A stretch of 10,493 nt of DNA from Clostridia bacterium (GTDB lineage Bacteria > Bacillota_A > Clostridia > Oscillospirales > CAG-382), in assembly GCA_017517985.1 (NCBI GenBank), contig JAFWWX010000155.1, forward strand, positions 1-10,493, given 5' to 3'. The notes under the pieces are model-generated. The model ran no database searches. It was not told the origin of the DNA and saw nothing but the letters and a program-made list of their open reading frames with translations. Every line of letters starts with the position of its first letter. Positions within the stretch are counted from its first letter, which is position 1. Shown here one piece after another: positions 1-5,146 of the stretch. A program made the translations under genes and the position numbers.

Positions 1-1
1 A

Positions 2-658
2 GGCAACAGCCTCACCATCAAGGACTGCGGCTCATCCTACGGTACATTCTTTGAAAACGGAACACCTATCGGAAGAGAAACAGCAGTTGCACTTCCCAGC
101 GGAAGCAAGTTCTACCTTGGTTCAAAAGAAAACACCTTTGATGATGTAAATTCAGAGGATTGGTTTAATACAGCAGTTTCAACCCTTACAAACATTGGAA
201 TCATATCAGGTAGAAGCGACACACAATTCGCTCCAAATGCCTATATCACAAGGTCTGAGTTTGCAACGATAGCTGCAAGATTTAGCAAGGGTGAATATGA
301 TGGTGAAACAATGTTTACTGACATTTCAGGTCATTGGGCTGAAAGTTATATAAATCGTGCTGCCTTCTTGGGATGGATCGTTGGAGATAACGGATTATTC
401 AGACCTGATGATTTTATTACAAGAGCAGAAGCGATGACACTTACAAACAGAGTATTGGGCAGACAACCGGAAAGTATTGACGATATCTTAACGGATGACA
501 TGGTTAAGTTCATAGACAATGCAGATGTAAACGCATGGTATTATCTTGCAATACAGGAAGCTACAAATAGCCACGACTACGAAATGAAAGCTGATGGCAA
601 ACACGAAAAGTGGACAAGACTTACTGAAAATCCGGATTGGTCAAAGCTTGAAAAATAA
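2..658 (+). CDS. C-terminal part of an FHA-SLH surface protein (5' end outside window)
   Basis: The reading frame is open from the first bases, so this is the last 218 residues of a longer protein. Residues 1-45 match the second half of a forkhead-associated (FHA) domain: an IKDCGSSYGTFFENG segment corresponds to the conserved D-x-G-S-S-N-G-T-F-x-N-G strand and loop, followed by the closing L-x-x-G-x-x-x-x-L-G. Three S-layer-homology modules follow: about 46-100 (TFDDV...ITRSEF), 104-155 (FTDISGHWAESYI...ITRAEA) and a shorter one from about 160 with WYYLAIQEATNSHDYE. SLH modules normally bind secondary cell-wall polymers, which places this part outside the membrane. FHA domains usually read phosphothreonine inside the cell, so the combination is odd and the FHA fold may be used differently here. 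The stop is TAA at 656-658. The link to the recombinases downstream is unclear. Confidence 0.85.
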   Translation, partial: GNSLTIKDCGSSYGTFFENGTPIGRETAVALPSGSKFYLGSKENTFDDVNSEDWFNTAVSTLTNIGIISGRSDTQFAPNAYITRSEFATIAARFSKGEYDGETMFTDISGHWAESYINRAAFLGWIVGDNGLFRPDDFITRAEAMTLTNRVLGRQPESIDDILTDDMVKFIDNADVNAWYYLAIQEATNSHDYEMKADGKHEKWTRLTENPDWSKLEK

Positions 659-673
659 TTAAATAACTTAGTT

Positions 674-706
674 GTGTGGGAAGAATAAAATATGTTCTTC
701 CCATAC
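674..706 (+). terminator. Inverted repeat after the SLH gene, possible terminator
   Basis: GTGTGGGAAGAA (674-685) pairs with TTCTTCCCATAC (695-706) with one G-T wobble, giving a 12-bp stem and 9-nt loop. The T-rich stretch comes only after eight more bases, so termination is likely but not textbook. It separates the SLH gene from the next one. Confidence 0.5.
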
Positions 707-732
707 AATGAAAGTTTTATTAAGGAGAATAC

Positions 733-1077
733 ATGGCAAAGATACTACTAATGATTTTAGCATTTATTTTCATATCGTTTGTTGTTGTGACAATGTACTG
801 TGCTATGGTTGTTGCAGGTCGCTCTGACGATAATGGCAATGAAGAGAACAACGGAGGAGATGACATCGAGATGTTTTTAAAAAAACAAATATGCCCAAGA
901 TGTAAGACGGGAAAAGAAAGTTATGATTTAGATCAGCATTCGGAAGCTTGTCCATATATAGGTTGTTGGAAAAAAGGGAAGTGTAGCTTTTTCGAACCGC
1001 TTGATACAACATCTAAAAAGGGCGTTTTTAGCAGGTTTAAAAATAAGCGAAGCGTTACCCCCCCCCCCGAAAAATAG
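733..1077 (+). CDS. Small membrane-anchored Cys-rich protein, function unknown
   Basis: This is a 114-aa protein with a good AAGGAG site at 722-727 ahead of ATG 733. Residues 4-27 are a hydrophobic segment (LLMILAFIFISFVVVTMYCA) that should act as a single membrane anchor or uncleaved signal. An acidic, Gly/Asn-rich linker follows (31-46), then a compact Cys-rich region with Cys54, Cys57, His69, Cys73, Cys78 and Cys84. The CPRC pair and later Cys/His residues could hold a metal ion or form disulfides. The tail is basic and ends in Pro-Pro-Pro-Glu-Lys, encoded by an 11-C run. I do not recognise a named family. The frame, RBS and composition make it a believable gene. The exact C terminus depends on the length of the C run. 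Confidence 0.7.
   Translation: MAKILLMILAFIFISFVVVTMYCAMVVAGRSDDNGNEENNGGDDIEMFLKKQICPRCKTGKESYDLDQHSEACPYIGCWKKGKCSFFEPLDTTSKKGVFSRFKNKRSVTPPPEK
1058..1068 (+). repeat. Homopolymer run of 11 C
   Basis: Eleven consecutive C residues lie in otherwise A+T-rich DNA, inside the last codons of the Cys-rich protein gene and in the left arm of the following hairpin. Gain or loss of one C would replace the Pro-Glu-Lys end with a longer tail in another frame. Confidence 0.95.
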
Positions 1078-1105
1078 CGCTACGACGGGCTTTTGGGGGA
1101 TTTTT
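1064..1105 (+). terminator. Terminator built on the C run
   Basis: CCCCC (1064-1068) and AAAA (1070-1073), with one bulged G, pair with TTTTGGGGG (1091-1099). ATTTTT follows at once. The left arm has more C than the right arm has G, so the stem can form in several registers. It overlaps the stop codon of the gene at 733-1077. Confidence 0.6.
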
Positions 1106-1121
1106 AGAGGTAAATAAGTAT

Positions 1122-1160
1122 AGGAGCATTTCGTGAAAAATGAGGTGCTCTTTTGTTATT
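1122..1160 (+). terminator. Rho-independent terminator
   Basis: GAGCATTTCGT (1124-1134) pairs with ATGAGGTGCTC (1140-1150) over 11 bp including G-T pairs, with a GAAAA loop. TTTTGTTATTT follows. It is a second, stronger stop before the promoter at 1195. Confidence 0.7.
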
Positions 1161-1194
1161 TATAGAGGAAAAATTGATGCACTAAAAGATTAGG

Positions 1195-1223
1195 TTGACA
1201 ATTAAAAATTATTCTGTTACAAT
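1195..1223 (+). promoter_or_regulatory. Sigma-A promoter of the pRiA4b-like gene
   Basis: TTGACA (1195-1200) is a perfect -35 box. After a 17-base spacer comes TACAAT (1218-1223), one base from the -10 consensus. Transcription would start near 1230, giving a leader of about 25 bases to ATG 1256. Confidence 0.85.
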
Positions 1224-1255
1224 ATATAAAGGTTAGGTTGAAAAGAGGAAAGCAT

Positions 1256-2848
1256 ATGAATGAACAATCTTTATATGAAAAAGTAATAGACGAATTTAAA
1301 AATAAATTATCTGTAAAAGAGATTGCGAGTAAGTTGGAAATATCAATTGTTAAGGTTCGCAGAATTCTTATTACAGAAGGTCTGTGGAGAAGCAGGTCAA
1401 GTGATGAAATTGGAAGACTATATAAACAGAATTATTCAGTCAAGGAAATTGCAGATGAATTGCATATGACAGAAAAGAATGTACAAGCATATCTGCCATA
1501 CACCAAAGGTGTATATGGTCTTGATAATAAAAGTGAGAGTGCATCTTGGTCTGATGATTTCAGAAGACGAAAGAGAAGAGCAGCAGATGCACAGGTTGTA
1601 CCATCCATAGCAGAGAATGAAATTGTAAAGAGACAGGAAATGTTTGATATGGAGAAAGCAAGGATAAACTCAACACCACCAATAGCAGTGAAATTACATA
1701 TTGAACTTAATACAAATGATGTTTCTGAACAGAATATATTAACACTAAAAAAATATGCAAAAATGAAAACCAAAATATCCCGTGACATTCTTGTGCCCGG
1801 CGATATTACACTTGATGCACTACATTATGTAATTCAGAGACTTTTCGGTTGGCAGAATTCCCACTTGCATCATTTTTATTTGCCGGAAGATGCATTCAAA
1901 AAGGTAACGCAGAATAAGGTAAAGGAATGGCAGAAACTCTGCGGAATATATTTCAGATTCCCTGACAATGATTTGGATGATAGATATTGGGGAAGTAACT
2001 ATGATCCGACAATTGCATTTAATTCATGGCTAAAGAAAAAATATCAAGGTCCGTATGTGTATGCCGGATTAGGCGATTACTACTATGAGAATCAAGACAA
2101 GGTTCAGGAAATGAAAGTAGATATGGCTGAGTTTGAAGTACGACAATTCTTCAATTCATTATCAAAGAAAGGTCAGAATCAAAATAAGGTAGTGAAATTA
2201 GAAGATGCGACCATTGAAGAATTGCAAAGCGGAATTAGATTTGAACAGCCTATAAATTGTTTGCTAGAGAGGTTATTTGTTGTTGACTATCTGTTTATGC
2301 CGAATAAAGAATATGTGGTTATTGACGAGGAAGCAAGATGTATTATTGAGGAATTAAGCGAAGATATTGAAATGAATATTCGAGCATGGAAGAGAATTCT
2401 TGCGAAGCTTCCTAATGGTCGTTTGAATTTTGAATTGGCAGTTGGAAAATCAACAATCAGAATGAAGCCAATAACTAACGAAATTAAATACTGCTATGAT
2501 TCCGGAGATGACTGGAATGTATCCATTGCATGTACGGAGGTGTATTATAACAAACACTATTCACCGCTTTCGTATAGAGAGTCTCCTGTATATGTTGATT
2601 CAAAAATGGAAGAGGTTGATAGAGACATATTAAATTTAATTCACAAGGTTATCAAAAATCATTCACCGATATGCCTTGATTCTGATGGAATGAATGTATT
2701 TGATGATGTAGGCGGCATTGCCGGATTCGCAGAATTCTTAAGAACCATTCATGAATCAGAAGATGAGAATGAAAGGAAAGAAAAAAGAGAATGGGCAAGG
2801 TATTTAGGGTGGACAGGAAGAGATACCAAGCCACAGAATAGATTATAA
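1256..2848 (+). CDS. pRiA4b ORF-3-like protein with two N-terminal HTH-like repeats
   Basis: The protein has 530 residues. ATG 1256 is chosen because AGAGGAAAG lies just upstream and the promoter above fits it; an in-frame TTG at 1238 has no such site. Residues 19-43 (LSVKEIASKLEIS) and 60-82 (YSVKEIADELHMT) are two similar helix-turn-helix-like units. From about 145 the sequence follows the plasmid pRiA4b ORF-3-like family: a hydrophobic strand, LHYVIQRLFGWQNSHLHHFY near 189-208, a YCYDSGDDWNVSI segment near 411-423 matching the family's Y-D-x-G-D-x-W motif, and FDDVGGIAGFAEFL near 481-495 matching its E-D-V-G-G motif. The biochemical role of the family is not established; it is common on plasmids and mobile elements. 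The HTH pair suggests a DNA-binding role, which is inference. The gene sits alone between its own promoter and a hairpin. Confidence 0.85.
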   Translation: MNEQSLYEKVIDEFKNKLSVKEIASKLEISIVKVRRILITEGLWRSRSSDEIGRLYKQNYSVKEIADELHMTEKNVQAYLPYTKGVYGLDNKSESASWSDDFRRRKRRAADAQVVPSIAENEIVKRQEMFDMEKARINSTPPIAVKLHIELNTNDVSEQNILTLKKYAKMKTKISRDILVPGDITLDALHYVIQRLFGWQNSHLHHFYLPEDAFKKVTQNKVKEWQKLCGIYFRFPDNDLDDRYWGSNYDPTIAFNSWLKKKYQGPYVYAGLGDYYYENQDKVQEMKVDMAEFEVRQFFNSLSKKGQNQNKVVKLEDATIEELQSGIRFEQPINCLLERLFVVDYLFMPNKEYVVIDEEARCIIEELSEDIEMNIRAWKRILAKLPNGRLNFELAVGKSTIRMKPITNEIKYCYDSGDDWNVSIACTEVYYNKHYSPLSYRESPVYVDSKMEEVDRDILNLIHKVIKNHSPICLDSDGMNVFDDVGGIAGFAEFLRTIHESEDENERKEKREWARYLGWTGRDTKPQNRL

Positions 2849-2872
2849 AATAGAATAAATATATATTAAGGG

Positions 2873-2901
2873 GAAAGGCGGTTGAGGTTCGACCGTCTTT
2901 C
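2873..2901 (+). terminator. Strong hairpin after the pRiA4b-like gene
   Basis: GAAAGGCGGTTGA (2873-2885) pairs with TCGACCGTCTTTC (2889-2901) over 13 bp with two G-T pairs and a 3-base loop. No T run follows, so it may stabilise the mRNA 3' end or be a weak terminator. Confidence 0.45.
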
Positions 2902-2911
2902 GAACTGTAAA

Positions 2912-2929
2912 CACATAATAAATTATGTG
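2912..2929. repeat. Perfect palindrome upstream of the XRE regulator
   Basis: CACATAAT (2912-2919) and ATTATGTG (2922-2929) are an exact 8-bp inverted repeat with a 2-base centre. The spacing and symmetry suit a dimeric repressor operator. It lies about 80 bases before the XRE gene, so autoregulation is possible but not shown. Confidence 0.5.
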
Positions 2930-2940
2930 AGTAAAAATTT

Positions 2941-2987
2941 TGTTACATAATCGTGTTGTTACATTCTGTCGAAACGAGTGATAAAAT
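2941..2987 (+). promoter_or_regulatory. Candidate promoter/operator region of the XRE gene
   Basis: TGTTACAT occurs twice as a direct repeat at 2941-2948 and 2957-2964. TGTCGAAA follows at 2967-2974 and TGATAAAAT at 2979-2987, which reads as an extended -10 box (TG-N-TAAAAT). No good -35 box is present at 17 bases. A start near 2994 would leave almost no leader before the GGGAG site, so the true start may lie elsewhere. Confidence 0.35.
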
Positions 2988-3009
2988 ATAGATGGGAGAG
3001 CGACACGAA

Positions 3010-3366
3010 ATGAAGAATGAAACAGTCGGAATGAAGGTCCAAAGGGCCAGAAAAATGCGAAATTATTCCCAATGGAAATTAGGGGATAAGGCGGATGTAT
3101 CACAACAACATATATCCAGAATCGAAAATGACGAAGTATGTCCAACGGTAGATACTTTGCTGAAGCTAGCAAAGGCACTTGATGTATCGATAACAACTCT
3201 AACAGAGGAAGAATTGCTTGTAGTAGAAGAAAAGTGTATTTTTGAAATGGTAAAGAAGTTGGAACTTTTATCAATGGATTCGAAAATGAAGGTTAGCGGA
3301 TACATAGATTGTTTATATCAAGATGAAATGAAAAAGTTTAGAATCAAGCGTTCAAAACAGACCTGA
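3010..3366 (+). CDS. XRE/Cro-type transcriptional regulator
   Basis: This 118-aa protein has a helix-turn-helix of the Cro/C1 type at residues 6-63: VQRARKMRNYSQWKLGDKAD, then SQQHISRIEND as turn and recognition helix, then PTVDTLLKLAKALDVSI. The remaining 55 residues are charged and probably helical, suited to dimer formation. ATG 3010 is preferred because GGGAG lies at 2994-2998, although the gap of 11 bases is long; ATG 2992 in the same frame lacks a site. Such proteins are usual switches in integrative elements and often repress their own promoter; the repeats just upstream are the natural candidates. The stop codon overlaps the left arm of the terminator that follows. Confidence 0.9.
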   Translation: MKNETVGMKVQRARKMRNYSQWKLGDKADVSQQHISRIENDEVCPTVDTLLKLAKALDVSITTLTEEELLVVEEKCIFEMVKKLELLSMDSKMKVSGYIDCLYQDEMKKFRIKRSKQT

Positions 3367-3384
3367 TACCAGGCCTGTTTTTTG
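3357..3384 (+). terminator. Terminator of the XRE gene
   Basis: ACAGACCTG (3357-3365) pairs with CAGGCCTGT (3370-3378) with one mismatch and an ATAC loop, followed by a T run at 3378-3383. Confidence 0.85.
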
Positions 3385-3540
3385 TCCCAAAAATAAAATG
3401 AAAGGTATGAAAACACACAATGAAAATTGCAGTAATCAAAGTAAGCTACAACCCACAATTTTTTGCTGTGATGCATGCCTTTCGACAAAAATGGCTGACA
3501 CCATAGATTTTTGTCCCCATTTTTAGAAAAAGAGTATATA

Positions 3541-3580
3541 GATGAAGCGTCACGGATTATAATCTGTGGCGCTTTTTTCA
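3541..3580 (+). terminator. Very strong terminator hairpin
   Basis: AAGCGTCACGGATT (3545-3558) pairs with AATCTGTGGCGCTT (3561-3574), the innermost bases forming the loop, with two G-T pairs. TTTTTT follows, and GATGAA/TTCATC extend the symmetry. No gene ends immediately before it. Confidence 0.85.
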
Positions 3581-3679
3581 TCCCTATTTTATGGTGAAAA
3601 ATATCGAAATATGTATGCGAAGCATACCTCGTTGTAAAATGCAGGAGAATTATAAGATAATTACTCGAAAGATTTTAAT

Positions 3680-3740
3680 GTTTCGACAACAGATTTTGAC
3701 AGTTTTCTCTGTTGAAAAATAGTAAAATATTGGTAATCAA
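3680..3740 (+). promoter_or_regulatory. Candidate promoter/operator ahead of the leader peptide
   Basis: GTTTCGACA (3680-3688) is the reverse complement of TGTCGAAAC at 2967-2975 before the XRE gene. CAACAG and CTGTTG form an inverted repeat across TTGACA (3696-3701). A TAAAAT at 3723-3728 is 21 bases away, too far for an ordinary promoter, so the exact -10 is uncertain. The shared 9-mer suggests the XRE protein could act at both places; this is inference. Confidence 0.4.
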
Positions 3741-3791
3741 CTCAAAATTCATAAATTACAGTGGCAAATTGCCAAAAGGAGAATAAAAACA

Positions 3792-3860
3792 ATGAAAATC
3801 ACAATTTTATATACAACAAGCAAAAAAACAAGAGAAATAATGATGATGTTACAGACTTAG
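3792..3860 (+). CDS. Leader peptide of 22 residues
   Basis: A short frame starts at ATG 3792 behind AGGAG (3777-3781, 10-base gap) and ends with TAG at 3858-3860. The product reads MKITILYTTSKKTREIMMML plus QT. It has a Lys-Thr-Arg triplet, the +x+ type known to stall ribosomes in the presence of macrolides, and three Met codons in a row; either might matter for ribosome pausing, but neither is shown to. The stop codon lies directly against the RNA segment (3861-3868) that can pair with the terminator arm downstream. That position, rather than the peptide sequence, is the main reason to call it a regulatory leader. It stands first in the transcript that leads to the sigma-like gene. Confidence 0.6.
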   Translation: MKITILYTTSKKTREIMMMLQT

Positions 3861-3988
3861 CTGCGACAAGTGCTTACATAACCTAAGGAAGAAGACGTAT
3901 AAAAGGTTTAACTCTAACTTAAGAGAAGCACATCGCATAACCACAGGATAGGTGTCGCAGTAGGTCAAATACTGCGGCACCTTTTTCT
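3861..3988 (+). promoter_or_regulatory. Transcription attenuator (alternative RNA folds plus terminator)
   Basis: The terminator is AGGTGTCGCAGTA (3950-3962) paired with TACTGCGGCACCT (3970-3982), 13 bp with one G-T, a 7-base loop and a T run. CTGCGACA (3861-3868) is exactly complementary to TGTCGCAG (3953-3960) inside the left arm, so forming that pair destroys the terminator. The same segment can instead pair locally: TGCGA (3862-3866) with TCGCA (3933-3937) and GTGCTT (3870-3875) with AAGCAC (3926-3931), leaving the terminator free. Three mutually exclusive pairings directly after a leader stop codon are the layout of ribosome-controlled attenuation. The signal is unknown. Confidence 0.7.
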
Positions 3989-4006
3989 GTCTTTATGAGG
4001 TGCCAA

Positions 4007-4180
4007 ATGTCAAGTTCTACAAATTACCCCAAATCTAACAGGATAATTAATAGCAGAACTTCAACTCGTATTCAAGATTGCACAGAAGTCGGGTGCTGGC
4101 TTTGTGCGGTCTTTTTTGTTTTAGGCAAACACAGTAGATGGACTGAGCATTGGTTCTCTTATTATAGCAGATATCCATAG
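4007..4180 (+). CDS. Possible second leader ORF, 57 residues, doubtful
   Basis: A frame runs from ATG 4007 to TAG 4178-4180, with AGGTG at 3998-4002 four bases upstream. The product is Ser/Thr/Arg-rich at first and then has a Cys/Trp-rich hydrophobic stretch (CWLCAVFFVLG), which is simply the translation of the terminator hairpin and T run at 4076-4124. It matches nothing I know. A reading frame across a terminator between an attenuator and the regulated gene could serve as a second regulatory leader, or be chance. The ribosome site is moderate and too close. I list it because of its position only. Confidence 0.2.
   Translation: MSSSTNYPKSNRIINSRTSTRIQDCTEVGCWLCAVFFVLGKHSRWTEHWFSYYSRYP
4076..4124 (+). 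terminator. Second leader terminator
   Basis: GATTGCACA (4076-4084) and AAG (4086-4088), with one bulged G, pair with CTTTGTGCGGTC (4100-4111). The loop is 11 bases and TTTTTTGTTTT follows. No complete gene precedes it, so it seems to be a second barrier before the sigma-like gene. Confidence 0.75.
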
Positions 4181-4186
4181 TGTCCC

Positions 4187-4219
4187 CATTCGAAACAACC
4201 ACAAAAATTCGAATGGAGG
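4187..4219 (+). promoter_or_regulatory. Inverted repeat against the ribosome binding site of the sigma-like gene
   Basis: CATTCGAA (4187-4194) and TTCGAATG (4208-4215) are perfect 8-bp inverted arms. The last base is the first G of the GGAGG site (4215-4219). Folding could limit ribosome access, or the DNA could be an operator. Confidence 0.45.
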
Positions 4220-4227
4220 ATAAATTA

Positions 4228-4638
4228 ATGGATAAAAAATATTATTGGATTATTGATGGAAATTACTACGAAGTTTCAAAAGAAACATATCAAAAACTAA
4301 AAAAAGAACACGACCACAGTAAACGTCTCGAAAAATATGAAAATGAGGCGGTTATTCTTTCTTTGGATGCTCTTGTAACAGAGGATCATAATGGTTACGA
4401 CTTTGTTGCGGATCCTGATGTTAATGTTGAAGATGAAGCCATACAAAATGTAATGATTGGAAAATTAAGAGCAATTCTTAAGAGCCTGTCAGAGAAAGAA
4501 TTAGAGCTTATACATATGCTTTACGAACTTAATAAAAGTGAGCGCGAAATTGCTGAAAAGCTCGATATTTCGCAGAATGCAGTACATAAGCAAAAGAAGA
4601 AGTTGTTGGCGAAATTAAAAAAATTTTTAGAAAGTTGA
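4228..4638 (+). CDS. Sigma-70 region-4-like regulatory protein
   Basis: The protein has 136 residues. ATG 4228 has GGAGGA at 4215-4220, eight bases away; earlier in-frame starts overlap that site. Residues 1-65 are unassigned, with many Lys, Tyr and acidic residues. Residues 78-134 resemble sigma-70 region 4: ILKSLSEKELELIHMLYELN, then SEREIAEKLDISQNAVHKQKKKLLAKLKKFL with the helix-turn-helix at about 103-125. There is no region 2, so it cannot be a complete sigma factor alone. Small proteins of this type occur in Gram-positive conjugative elements, where they are thought to act as sigma-like activators. It lies behind an attenuator and two terminators, so its expression looks strongly restrained. 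The likely targets are the ncRNA and recombinase genes downstream, which is inference. Confidence 0.8.
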   Translation: MDKKYYWIIDGNYYEVSKETYQKLKKEHDHSKRLEKYENEAVILSLDALVTEDHNGYDFVADPDVNVEDEAIQNVMIGKLRAILKSLSEKELELIHMLYELNKSEREIAEKLDISQNAVHKQKKKLLAKLKKFLES

Positions 4639-4673
4639 AAATTTTTGGTTGTCAAAATCCTAAAAAACTCCCT

Positions 4674-4719
4674 AAGGAATAGTGAGGGGATAAAAAAGGT
4701 TTTTCTCTCACTGTTCCTT
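4674..4719 (+). terminator. Long hairpin after the sigma-like gene
   Basis: AAGGAATAGTGAG (4674-4686) pairs with CTCACTGTTCCTT (4707-4719) over 13 bp with one G-T, and weaker pairs continue inward to 4690/4703. The loop carries an A run and T run rather than a T run following the stem, so it may be a terminator variant or the 5' structure of the next RNA. Confidence 0.45.
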
Positions 4720-4764
4720 GAAAATTTAATACCCAACAACGAATACATTAGCAATAATTCGAGC

Positions 4765-5089
4765 AAGTTGCGAATGCGCCAAGACTACCTGTGGAGGACA
4801 AACCTTCATAAAACGGACCGCTGAAACTAAGGTACGAGCGTGTATCCATTTAGCAACAGTACGGAGAGTAACTTACCGTACCTGCCATGACGGTTATTGC
4901 CTATAATGATACTCCCGTATAGTCGAGGTTAGGTCCCAGAGTACGGCCCGGGCGATGCCGGGGAGGTGAGAGTCCTGTGATGCTTTAAGTTAAAGCAGTT
5001 CGATTGATTGCCCGTAAGTCAGGGGACAGGAATAATACTGATTGTGGTAAAGTTACTTAAAGAACCTATAAGGTTTAGTTATAAGCCAG
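4765..5089 (+). ncRNA. Probable structured non-coding RNA, family not assigned
   Basis: About 330 bases lack any plausible reading frame, are richer in G+C than their surroundings, and contain many complementary segments. Helices I can trace are ACCTT/AAGGT (4802-4806 with 4829-4833), GTACGG/CCGTAC (4859-4864 with 4876-4881), CTATA/TATAG (4901-4905 with 4918-4922), GTCCC/GGGAC (4933-4937 with 5023-5027), CGGGCGAT/ATTGCCCG (4949-4956 with 5007-5014), TGCTTT/AAAGCA (4981-4986 with 4992-4997) and AACCT/AGGTT (5063-5067 with 5071-5075). The 4933/5023, 4949/5007 and 4981/4992 helices nest. CCCGG/CCGGG (4947-4951 with 4958-4962) competes, and TCCTG/CAGGA (4973-4977 with 5027-5031) would cross them, hinting at a pseudoknot. 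A terminator follows at once. Known RNase P, tmRNA or intron cores are not recognisable. The raiA RNA motif, known from Clostridia and integrative elements, is the first family to test, but I cannot confirm it. The 5' end is a guess. Confidence 0.6.
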
Positions 5090-5128
5090 CGAAGGAGCAT
5101 CGGATTGTCCGTTGCTCCTTTGTTTCTG
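5090..5128 (+). terminator. Terminator of the ncRNA
   Basis: CGAAGGAGCA (5090-5099) pairs with TGCTCCTTTG (5113-5122) over 10 bp with one G-T, and CGGA/TCCG (5101-5104 with 5108-5111) continues the stem to a TTG loop. TTTGTTTCT follows. It sits just ahead of the small gene at 5147, so either it leaks or that gene has another promoter. Confidence 0.85.
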
Positions 5129-5146
5129 GTAATTGGAGGAAAAGAT

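Larger units (their letters stand above)
3385..3791. other. Gene-poor control region with hairpins
   Basis: I see no convincing gene here. The stretch holds a second terminator (3541-3580), a tight hairpin GTATGC-GAA-GCATAC (3613-3627), two TTTCGACA sites (3480-3487 and 3681-3688), the inverted repeat CAACAG/CTGTTG (3687-3692 and 3709-3714) around a TTGACA box at 3696-3701, and the palindrome TGGCAAATTGCCA (3762-3774). The part before 3541 lies between two terminators, so a small transcript could be made there, but no promoter is clear. Confidence 0.6.

Noticed and set aside
3420..3506. 28-codon frame starting MKIAVIKVSYN between two terminators
   Set aside because: No convincing ribosome binding site or promoter, and no recognisable product. 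It is most likely chance.
3613..3627. GTATGC-GAA-GCATAC, resembling part of a tyrosine-recombinase (lox-like) site
   Set aside because: The arms are only 6 bp around a 3-base centre and no tyrosine recombinase is present. A simple hairpin is the more economical reading.
4765..5089. Group I or group II intron, RNase P RNA or tmRNA
   Set aside because: I find no intron core or domain V pattern, no conserved RNase P or tmRNA segments, and no intron-encoded protein. The region is kept as an unassigned structured RNA.
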